Shown: one piece after another, positions 27,980 to 34,053 of the stretch
Layout of the letters: each line of letters opens with the position of its first letter
Position numbering within the stretch: position 1 is the stretch's first letter
Virus record (IMG/VR): IMGVR_UViG_3300036045_000043
Span: 1 to 34,053 of that record
Length of the DNA stretch: 34,053 bases
Strand: one strand, 5' to 3'
From: a virus
Notes under the pieces: model-generated
The model's input: only the letters and a program-made list of their open reading frames with translations
The model's database searches: none
What the model was told of the DNA's origin: nothing
Made by a program: the position numbers and the translations under genes

Positions 27980-28664
27980 CAAGGTTCTAGTAAACCTTCG
28001 CGAATCGGTTGTCGGCACGACCTCCGGTTCGTACGCGAGCCTTATATCCGAGTTCGTGAACCAGGCGAAGGAGAAGGTTGAGGACGCGTGGCCGTGGCGC
28101 ACGCTCGCCGTGGACATCACGTTCACCACGATACTAGGCCAGCGATCCTACGATCTCTCGCAGGCGGGCACTACGCCAGTTATCACGACTAGCCCCACAC
28201 AGCGATACCTGACCGAGCGCTCCACGCTCGTCTATGACGACGAGACGGGAGAACCGTCCGCGTTCCTGACTACAGTTTCTCCGGGGCCTCTAGTAGAGGC
28301 ACAGTACGAGGCCATGCTTCGTGAGTCCTCGTACGAAGTGCTTGCAGTCCCTAACACTGCCCCTTCCGAGTTTGCGTACACGTTCGTGGGCACAGTACCG
28401 ACTGTCGTGTTCCGCAATCCTCCGGATGGCGCGTACGGCGTCCGGTTCCGGTTCACTGTTCCGCAAGATGAGCTGACGAACGACGCGACCAATTTGCTAG
28501 TCCCGTACCGTCCAGTTGTCTCCTACGCCACGGCGCTTGCTATGGCCGAGCGCGGCGAGGAACTTGGACCGGGCGCCTTGAACTACGGCGCTATCGGCGA
28601 CAGCGAGCTGACGCGGGCCATCACTAACGACCAGAACCGCACGATTCAAGTCCGGGCGGACTAG
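27951..28664 (+). CDS. tail tubular protein A-like (gatekeeper/adaptor)
   Basis: 237 residues from GTG 27951. 'LQLVNKVLVNLRESVVGTT' and 'FVNQAKEKVEDAWPWRTL' match the N-terminal helices of T7 gp11-like proteins, followed by a beta domain ('GVRFRFTVPQDELTNDATNL') and 'YATALAMAERGEELG'. These proteins form the dodecameric ring under the portal. Position after capsid and before the nozzle supports the call. Confidence 0.82.
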   Translation: MAQTKLQLVNKVLVNLRESVVGTTSGSYASLISEFVNQAKEKVEDAWPWRTLAVDITFTTILGQRSYDLSQAGTTPVITTSPTQRYLTERSTLVYDDETGEPSAFLTTVSPGPLVEAQYEAMLRESSYEVLAVPNTAPSEFAYTFVGTVPTVVFRNPPDGAYGVRFRFTVPQDELTNDATNLLVPYRPVVSYATALAMAERGEELGPGALNYGAIGDSELTRAITNDQNRTIQVRAD

Positions 28665-28667
28665 CCC

Positions 28668-30200
28668 GTGGCGCAGCAGCTTGCTCCGATAATCATCAGC
28701 CCCCCGGGCGCGCTTGGGATGAACCGGCAGAACGCCGGCAACACAACGGACATAGGCCCTGCCTGGGCCTTGGCGGCCGAGAACATGATTATCGACTCAT
28801 CCGGACGCTTGGCGTCTCGCATGGGGTGGGTGGATCAGTCCTCGGTTGCAATCGGCGGAAACCCGCAACTTGCGGTTGTTCACGAGCTGACGAAAGCGGA
28901 CGGCTCCGCCGTCATCGTCTCCGCCACGAACAACAAACTTTACACGGGCGGCGTAGGAGCAACGTTCACTGATCGCACCGGATCGCTGACGCCTACAGGA
29001 AACGATTGGCAGTTCGTTAATTTCGTAGACAAGGTGATTGGAGTCCAGGCCTCGCACGCCCCGATTGTCAGCGACGGCTCCAGCAACTTCGCCGCCCTGG
29101 GCGGCTCTCCGGCGCAACTAATCGCTATTTGTGCCGGATTTGGGCGGTTATGGGGCGTAGATCCGGACGGAGTAACCATCCGGTACACGCAGTTGCTTTC
29201 TGAAACGGGCTGGAGCGGAACTGGCTCCGGTTCGATCAACGTTCGCAACATCTTCACGAACGGCACGGATCGCCTTGTAGGTTTGGCCACGTTCTCCGCG
29301 ACCCTAGTCGCGTTCGGCACGAAGCACATCATCGTGTTCACGGACGGAAGAGGATCGAGCATTGGCCTCGATCCGACTCAAATCTACGTCACGGACACTA
29401 TTGAGAACACTGGTCTCGCAGCGCGCGACTCTATTCAGGCCATCGGCGAAGGCGACCTGTGGTTCCTCGCCAAAACTGGCGTGCAATCACTGGCTCGCGT
29501 CATTCGCGAGCGTAACAACCCTATGGTGTCCATTACGGACCCCATCAGGGATTACTTGCTGACGTACACGAACAACGAGTCGTCGGGCGAGACGAAGATC
29601 AGGAGCTTGTACAGCGCCCCGTTCGGATTCTACTTGCTCATACTGCCGGGGTTCGAGCGTACGTTTTGCATCGATACCCGGCAACTGCTCCAAGACGGGT
29701 CAGCACGCTCAACAGAGTGGACCAGCATTGGCCCTGAATGCGGCGTCGCTAGAAAGAACGGCGACGTACTGTTTGGATTCGACGGCAAAATAGGCAAATA
29801 TTCGGCGTACCAGGATAACGGCGCGGCGTATCGCGCGGTGTATCTGTCCCCGCACATGGACTTTGGCGAGGACTTCAACACCGTCGAGAAAATCCTAAAG
29901 AGGATTTCCGCTGTCATATCAGTAGCGACTACGCAATCCGTAGTAATCAAATGGGGATTTGATTTCAACGGACCTACTTCGTCCGAAACTCTCACGTTCA
30001 TTGGGTCTACCGGCGCCGAATACGGCATAGGCGAATACGGCATAGGCGAGTACGGAGGCGGCAGTGTGCTAGCCAAGAAGTACGTACCAGCTAGCGGTCG
30101 CGGCCAGTATCTACAGATAGGCATAGAGACGGATATTAACGGCGGAGCTGTTGCTATACAGACGGCCGGCATCTTCGCTAAAGCGGGAAGAATGACCTAA
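28668..30200 (+). CDS. tail nozzle protein (tail tubular protein B-like)
   Basis: 510 residues from GTG 28668. 'PGALGMNRQNAGNTTDIGPA' at the start, many beta-propeller-like strands ('VIGVQASHAPIVSDGSSNFA', 'LVAFGTKHIIVFTDGRGSSI'), 'NPMVSITDPIRDYLLTY' and a repeated 'YGIGEYGIGEYGGG' are typical of podovirus nozzle/stabilisation proteins. It should form the hexameric tail nozzle through which DNA is ejected. The order gatekeeper then nozzle is as in T7. Confidence 0.82.
   Translation: MAQQLAPIIISPPGALGMNRQNAGNTTDIGPAWALAAENMIIDSSGRLASRMGWVDQSSVAIGGNPQLAVVHELTKADGSAVIVSATNNKLYTGGVGATFTDRTGSLTPTGNDWQFVNFVDKVIGVQASHAPIVSDGSSNFAALGGSPAQLIAICAGFGRLWGVDPDGVTIRYTQLLSETGWSGTGSGSINVRNIFTNGTDRLVGLATFSATLVAFGTKHIIVFTDGRGSSIGLDPTQIYVTDTIENTGLAARDSIQAIGEGDLWFLAKTGVQSLARVIRERNNPMVSITDPIRDYLLTYTNNESSGETKIRSLYSAPFGFYLLILPGFERTFCIDTRQLLQDGSARSTEWTSIGPECGVARKNGDVLFGFDGKIGKYSAYQDNGAAYRAVYLSPHMDFGEDFNTVEKILKRISAVISVATTQSVVIKWGFDFNGPTSSETLTFIGSTGAEYGIGEYGIGEYGGGSVLAKKYVPASGRGQYLQIGIETDINGGAVAIQTAGIFAKAGRMT
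30018..30062 (+). repeat. 15-bp tandem repeat encoding YGIGE units
   Basis: Two identical 15-bp units (30018-30032, 30033-30047) and a diverged third (30048-30062) in the nozzle gene. Confidence 0.85.
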
Positions 30201-30203
30201 ACC

Positions 30204-31037
30204 ATGTCAAATTACACTCAAATCACTAACTTCACAGTCAAAGACGGACTCATTACAGGCAATCCGTCAAAGCTCGTGAAGGGAGTTGAACTAGATGGCG
30301 AATTCTCGCCTATATCCACGGCCATCGCCTCGAAAGAGGATTTGACCAACAAGAACGCGAACAGTGGGTACGCGGGGCTTGACAGCAACGCGCGTCTGGA
30401 CGCGGCGAGAATGCCAGCCCACACGGGCGACGTTACCTCTACAGCTGGCACGGTTGCGTTGACTATTGCAAACGACGCAGTAACTAACGCCAAGTCGGCT
30501 GACATGGCGGAGAGCACGATTAAAGGCCGCGCTGTGGGCGCAGGTACTGGTGACCCGACGGACCTGACAGCTGCCCAAGTCATCACGCTCATCAACACGG
30601 CGGACGGTGCCGGCTCTCTGCACGACGCGGATTTGCTGGACGGCCAGGAAGGTTCCTTTTACACAAGCGCCAGCAACCTTTCGACCGGCATCATCCCAAG
30701 TGCCCGCGTCACGTCTATTGACGCGTCGGCGACCGTAAACGGAGTTACGGTCGGGTACAGGGACATTCCTCGCAGAACGTCCGGGTTCGCCAGGGGCGAA
30801 AGTCTTGCGACCAGCTCGGGCGTAACCCTCAACACGAGCGACATGGTCGCAGGCTACGCGCTGTCCGTTTACAACGATTCCGGTTCCTCGATCACGATCA
30901 CGCAGGGGAGCGGCGTTACGCTGCGCCTTGGCGGCACAGCCACGACTGGCAGTCGCACCCTTGCGGCTCGCGGTCTCGCTACTATTTGGTGTAACTCGGG
31001 CACAGAAGCAATCATTTCAGGCTCCGGCGTTACCTGA
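30204..31037 (+). CDS. tail fibre protein
   Basis: 277 residues. The opening 'NYTQITNFTVKDGLITGNPS' and 'VKGVELDGEFSPISTAIASK' is the tail-attachment type N-terminus seen in podovirus fibres. The shaft has 'GYAGLDSNARLDAARMPAHT', 'GDVTSTAGTVALTIANDAVT' and 'DLLDGQEGSFYTSASNLSTG'. The C-terminal ~80 residues are a compact beta-domain ('SVYNDSGSSITITQGSGVTL'). It shares the GDVT module with the fibre at 17321-17995. This is the most likely main fibre attached to the tail. Confidence 0.82.
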   Translation: MSNYTQITNFTVKDGLITGNPSKLVKGVELDGEFSPISTAIASKEDLTNKNANSGYAGLDSNARLDAARMPAHTGDVTSTAGTVALTIANDAVTNAKSADMAESTIKGRAVGAGTGDPTDLTAAQVITLINTADGAGSLHDADLLDGQEGSFYTSASNLSTGIIPSARVTSIDASATVNGVTVGYRDIPRRTSGFARGESLATSSGVTLNTSDMVAGYALSVYNDSGSSITITQGSGVTLRLGGTATTGSRTLAARGLATIWCNSGTEAIISGSGVT

Positions 31038-31039
31038 CG

Positions 31040-31465
31040 ATGGGTATACAGCAACTAACTTTGGGTGGCGGAGCGCAGGCAACGGCTAACAACCTACAAA
31101 ACGCCAGCCGAAATTCTCTTAGCCCCACAGATGCTTACGCAGGCGTTCGCCTACACAGTGACGGCACCGTGGATAGGACGCAAGCTACTTCGTTGAGCTG
31201 GGCACTAGACGACGGCCTGTGGCTCTTGAGCGGCGCGAACAGCCAGTTTGAAATGCGATTTACTTTGAATTCGGGTACTGCCCCGTCCGGGGGACTGTCG
31301 TCAGGTACCTGGTATGTCCTTTCTACTACGCGAGAAATGTACTTCGCCAACACGGACGACGCCGTTCAGTCGCTAGACTGCAACATAACTATCGACATCG
31401 GCTATGTAGGCACTTCTACTGCCCTGTCGTCCAAGACCATCACCCTCCACGCCGAAATTCAGTAA
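31040..31465 (+). CDS. fibre-associated hypothetical protein
   Basis: 141 residues beginning MGIQQLTLGGGAQATANNLQ. Beta-rich, with 'SWALDDGLWLLSGANSQFEM' and 'SGGLSSGTWYVLSTTREMYF'. The opening 'GiqqLtLGgGaqAta' is like decoration proteins that cap fibre ends. It starts 2 nt after the fibre gene and is likely part of the same host-contact structure; no enzyme motif. Confidence 0.6.
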   Translation: MGIQQLTLGGGAQATANNLQNASRNSLSPTDAYAGVRLHSDGTVDRTQATSLSWALDDGLWLLSGANSQFEMRFTLNSGTAPSGGLSSGTWYVLSTTREMYFANTDDAVQSLDCNITIDIGYVGTSTALSSKTITLHAEIQ

Positions 31466-31478
31466 AGGAACCTCCATC

Positions 31479-31634
31479 ATGTACGAATCATTCGCGGGCG
31501 CGCTTACGCTTCTCGTTATCTGCGCCGCAATCTACGGCTTCTACAAGTTCACTAAGAAGCGCAAGGACGCCGACGAGACTGAACAGGGTGTCGGCGGAGG
31601 TCCGGGTACTGGCTCTCGCTCGCAGCCTAAATGA
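31479..31634 (+). CDS. small single-TM protein
   Basis: 51 residues from ATG 31479, with AAAGGA upstream. One membrane helix 'FAGALTLLVICAAIYGFYKF', then 'TKKRKDADETEQG' and a Gly/Ser-rich tail. Likely inner-membrane with basic side in the cytoplasm. The position just before the second holin candidate suggests a lysis accessory, but this is inferred only from location. Confidence 0.6.
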   Translation: MYESFAGALTLLVICAAIYGFYKFTKKRKDADETEQGVGGGPGTGSRSQPK

Positions 31635-31660
31635 AGGGCTAATGCTGGAGTCTATTTGAG

Positions 31661-31864
31661 TTGTCCCCGGTTGAATTTGTGATTCCGAAAGCTATTGTGC
31701 AAGAACGTCTAGCCGCAGCGGGCGCTGCGGTATCTCTTACAGCAGGAAGCCTCACTTGGCTCGCTACTATCAACGAAGTAGCGAAGCTCGTCCTTACAGT
31801 CGTCGGCATCGTGGCCGGCATTGCTTCGTACAGGTACTACACGTCAAAACGCAATCAAAGGTGA
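31661..31864 (+). CDS. holin candidate (two TM segments)
   Basis: 67 residues from TTG 31661 (GGAG upstream). Two hydrophobic segments, 'AAGAAVSLTAGSLTWLATIN' (about 19-38) and 'KLVLTVVGIVAGIASYRYY' (42-60), end in a basic tail 'TSKRNQR'. This is the layout of small class II phage holins. If correct, the phage encodes two holin-like proteins, this one and 15322-15840. No endolysin is seen nearby. Its stop overlaps the next GTG start (GTGA). Confidence 0.55.
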   Translation: MSPVEFVIPKAIVQERLAAAGAAVSLTAGSLTWLATINEVAKLVLTVVGIVAGIASYRYYTSKRNQR

Positions 31865-32424
31865 TTGTTGACGGATTCCTGCCGATCTACAAAGAGTTCC
31901 GCGAGTACTGCGACACGCTGGAATACGGAGACGTAACCAGCCCAATTGACTCTGTTGTGTATCCGGGCATCAGCTTGGCGATCCCAGAACACATTAAGGA
32001 CGAGATAATTGAGAGCCTACTGGACGTAGAGGATTGCGACATTACTGTGCGCGCCATGTTCCTAAGGCTGACGCTTTTGGGAATGATATATCCCCACCAA
32101 GCGCACACTGATTCAAGCATGGGCGACTGTTCGTTGATGCTGTACCTGAATCGTCAGGAGCACTGCCAAGGCGGAACAAGTCTCGTGACGCACGTCGAGA
32201 CAGGTATGTACGCCAACCCTCGCACTAAAGGCGAGGAGGACATCTGGCGACGGGACACGAACAATCCGGACAAGTGGCAAGTGACGTACTTAGCGGAAAT
32301 GCAGCCCAATCGCGCATTCATGTTTGACGCAAGGCTAATGCACAGAGCCGAGCCCATTGGCGGTTTCGGTTCGTCGGCCAAGGACGGTCGCCTCGTGCTT
32401 ACGTGCTTTTACGACAGGACTTAA
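31861..32424 (+). CDS. 2-oxoglutarate/Fe(II)-dependent oxygenase
   Basis: 187 residues from GTG 31861, coupled to the holin candidate. The iron triad is H82xD84 ('PHQAHTDSSM') and H161 ('RLMHRAEP'), with R177 ('DGRLVLTCFYD') to bind 2-oxoglutarate. The middle 'LMLYLNRQEHCQGGTSLVTH' is typical of a subfamily seen in phages and bacteria that hydroxylates proteins or small molecules. The substrate is unknown. It is placed between tail and internal virion genes, next to a GNAT enzyme, so modification of virion or host proteins late in infection is possible. Confidence 0.85.
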   Translation: MIVDGFLPIYKEFREYCDTLEYGDVTSPIDSVVYPGISLAIPEHIKDEIIESLLDVEDCDITVRAMFLRLTLLGMIYPHQAHTDSSMGDCSLMLYLNRQEHCQGGTSLVTHVETGMYANPRTKGEEDIWRRDTNNPDKWQVTYLAEMQPNRAFMFDARLMHRAEPIGGFGSSAKDGRLVLTCFYDRT

Positions 32425-32428
32425 CTAT

Positions 32429-32878
32429 TTGAACATCCGCCCTGCCCTAGCTACTGATATTCCGGCTCTAGTAGAAATCGGGCACAAGTTCTTTGCGTTG
32501 AATCCGTTTCGGCACAAGACGAGCATTGACGAAGATTCCCTAGCCGCGTCCCTCGCCGGATTCATTAAGGACCACGTGGTTCTGATGGCGGAGATTGACG
32601 GCAAGGTAATAGGCACGGCCGGGGCCGTGATCGTCCCCCTCTATTGGAACGATAACTATTTTCAAGGCTTGGAGACGTTCTGGTGGCTCGATCCCGAGCA
32701 CCGGGGCAACGGTAACGGAAAAGCCCTTCGGGCTGCGCTAGAGGCTTCTGCGAAAGAAGAAGGCGCGGACTTCTGGGTAATGATGGCTCTAGAGGATTCG
32801 GAGCCGGAGAAAGTTGGCGAAATGTACAAGAAAGCGGGCCTAGTGCCCATTGAGCACAGTTACATGAAGGCACTCTAG
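32429..32878 (+). CDS. GNAT-family N-acetyltransferase
   Basis: 149 residues from TTG 32429 (AGGAC upstream). 'MNIRPALATDIPALVEIGHKF' opens the fold, 'HVVLMAEIDGKVIGTAGAV' is strand 2-3, 'WWLDPEHRGNGNGKALRAAL' holds the acetyl-CoA-binding motif A (RGNGNG), and 'GEMYKKAGLVPIEHSYMKAL' is the closing 'Y.K.Gf' element. All parts of a GNAT are present; the substrate is unknown. Phage GNATs in this position often accompany structural genes. Confidence 0.88.
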   Translation: MNIRPALATDIPALVEIGHKFFALNPFRHKTSIDEDSLAASLAGFIKDHVVLMAEIDGKVIGTAGAVIVPLYWNDNYFQGLETFWWLDPEHRGNGNGKALRAALEASAKEEGADFWVMMALEDSEPEKVGEMYKKAGLVPIEHSYMKAL

Positions 32879-32880
32879 AC

Positions 32881-34044
32881 ATGGCAGTTGCAGCCTCAAT
32901 CGGAGCCGCAGCCAGTATCGGCGGCTCGATGATCCAAAAGCGCAGCGCCAAGAAAGCTGCGGATAAGCAGGCCAAGGCCGCAGCCGCGTACGCGGAAGAG
33001 ACCAAGTTCCGCCCGTTCAATATCAACACGCAGAACGGTAGCGTCGCTGTAGACGGCCAGAACGTCTATTCCAACATGAGTCCGTTCGCGAACGATCTTC
33101 GCGGAGCGTTCGGGGACCTCGCGGGCTTCTCCCTTAACCGCCTTGGGCGGGGATACGAAGGCCCCACGACTAACGGTTTCCGCGGCATCAACCAGGGCGT
33201 GTACGACCAGTACGAGGCGGCCAATCGAGGCCCCGACGACCAGGCGCTGTTCGCTAACCTGATGAGCGGTTACGGCAAGGGCGCCCAGGACTGGTACGAT
33301 CAGGCGCGCTCCATGAACATCGACGAGCGGGCTACGGATCGTCTCGGCTTGCTTCGTCAGCAAGCCGCCGCTAACGAAAACAGATTCTTTAACGCGAACC
33401 TTGAGGACCAGTTCGCGAAAGGCATTCTCGCCTCTACGGCCGGTGCCTACCAGACGCAAGGCGCACTAGATTCGCTGAACCAAGCCGACATCAGTCGTCA
33501 GCTTGCCGCGTACGGCATGGCCGGAGACGACTTCAATCGGCTGTTGCAGGCGTCGCAAGGCTCTCTCGGCAACTACATGGGCATGGACCAGTTGCAATAC
33601 AACCGAGCGAGCGACGCGTTCGGACGCGCGATGGGCATGTTCGGCATGGGCGAGGACAACGCGTTCCGTCAGCAGTCCTACGAAGAAAACGCCGGGTTGT
33701 CCGGACTCGCGGCCGCCATGGGCGGCATGGGGCAGCTGGATCAGCAACAGCAAGAGCTGATTCGCCTCGCGTTCGGAGGCGGTGCGGCGCAGTCCGGAGC
33801 CAACGCATCGGCTTACGAGCCTGGAGTTCAAGCAGCCAACACGGCTGCACAGGGCACGGCCGCGTTCGGCAACGCGCTAGGTGGCGCGTTCGGCCAGCTA
33901 GATGGCGCGTTCGGCCAGCTAGGGGACGCGTTCGGCAACTGGCTAGGGGGCGCGTTCGGCAACTGGCTAGGCGGCAGCGGCGGGACGCCGTACCCGCAAA
34001 TAGCGTCAACTATAGACCCTTCTTCGGGAGCTTACCGTGGCTGA
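32881..34044 (+). CDS. internal virion / DNA-ejection-like protein
   Basis: 387 residues. N-terminus 'MAVAASIGAAASIGGSMIQK' with a Gly/Ala hydrophobic stretch, then a basic helix ('RSAKKAADKQAKAAAAYAEE'), long Ala/Gln/Asn-rich helical regions ('LLRQQAAANENRFFNANL', 'FGRAMGMFGMGEDNAFRQQS') and a repeat-rich tail (five 'AFG' units). This composition is typical of podovirus ejection proteins stored in the capsid (P22 gp7/T7 gp14-like). It ends within the window; the next gene's GTG overlaps its stop. Confidence 0.7.
   Translation: MAVAASIGAAASIGGSMIQKRSAKKAADKQAKAAAAYAEETKFRPFNINTQNGSVAVDGQNVYSNMSPFANDLRGAFGDLAGFSLNRLGRGYEGPTTNGFRGINQGVYDQYEAANRGPDDQALFANLMSGYGKGAQDWYDQARSMNIDERATDRLGLLRQQAAANENRFFNANLEDQFAKGILASTAGAYQTQGALDSLNQADISRQLAAYGMAGDDFNRLLQASQGSLGNYMGMDQLQYNRASDAFGRAMGMFGMGEDNAFRQQSYEENAGLSGLAAAMGGMGQLDQQQQELIRLAFGGGAAQSGANASAYEPGVQAANTAAQGTAAFGNALGGAFGQLDGAFGQLGDAFGNWLGGAFGNWLGGSGGTPYPQIASTIDPSSGAYRG
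33859..33972 (+). repeat. five 21-24-bp tandem repeats
   Basis: Units at 33859-33882, 33883-33903, 33904-33924, 33925-33948 and 33949-33972 share a [G/C]CGCGTTCGGC core and encode AFG-containing units (GAFGQLD, GAFGQLG, DAFGNWLG, GAFGNWLG). Confidence 0.85.
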
Positions 34045-34053
34045 TAGACGCCC
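34037..34053 (+). CDS. start of the next virion gene (partial)
   Basis: GTG 34037 opens MADRR and runs off the window; it overlaps the previous stop by 8 nt in the style of this operon. Too short to identify; by position a further internal virion protein is likely. Confidence 0.35.

Noticed and set aside
1-34053. CRISPR array or insertion sequence
   Set aside because: No regularly spaced repeats with unique spacers and no complete transposase with terminal inverted repeats; the HTH gene at 11474 resembles only the DNA-binding part of transposases.

Overview
The window is a large part of the genome of a temperate, short-tailed (podovirus-type) bacteriophage. The virion module (TerL, portal, scaffold, major capsid protein, tail tubular A-like and nozzle-like proteins) and the replication module (endonuclease I, flap-type exonuclease, ssDNA-binding protein, family A DNA polymerase, DnaB-like helicase, TOPRIM primase) belong together in T7-related podoviruses. 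No phage RNA polymerase is present here, and good sigma70-type promoters lie at the main switch points, so host RNA polymerase probably transcribes it. The host cannot be named. The attP core is the 5' half of a bacterial-type tRNA-Thr(CGU) gene, which points to a bacterium, plausibly a proteobacterium (inference).

Layout. Positions 1-14000 are read almost wholly on the minus strand as a chain of tightly coupled, often ATGA-overlapping genes. From its upstream end (14000) it runs: small accessory genes and an ArdA-type antirestriction protein (11.8-14.0 kb); a regulatory patch with an oppositely oriented helix-turn-helix gene carrying an in-frame amber codon (11.3-11.8 kb); tyrosine integrase with attP inside its 3' end (9.5-10.6 kb); primase and helicase (6.9-8.9 kb); a run of small, partly Cys-rich proteins (4.6-6.8 kb); then RNA-ligase-like protein, DNA polymerase, SSB, exonuclease, endonuclease I and the first codons of a further gene that leaves the window. 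Positions 14001-15321 have no convincing gene but hold three promoters and an unusual density of hairpins and palindromes. Positions 15322-34053 are the plus-strand late region: holin-like protein, small decoration/fibre proteins and a glycine-rich adhesin, TerS-like and TerL, portal, scaffold, capsid, tail, fibres, a second holin candidate, a 2OG-Fe(II) oxygenase, a GNAT acetyltransferase and an internal-virion-like protein. Another gene starts at the last bases.

Most notable points. (1) The major capsid gene is split by a group I intron whose ends can be set to the base by P1 and P10 pairing (24954-25646); it carries a LAGLIDADG homing endonuclease. (2) The attP core (9508-9547) matches the 5' half of a tRNA-Thr gene, encodes the last residues of the integrase, and is flanked by symmetric repeats that look like integrase arm sites. 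(3) The only lysogeny-type regulator candidate is interrupted at codon 17 by TAG. (4) The early/late divide contains an array of hairpins (14477-14761), two near-identical strong promoters about 970 bp apart, and a four-hairpin leader in front of the late operon.

All calls come from reading the sequence. No database search or folding program was run, so family names are recognition-level statements and RNA structures are hand-paired.
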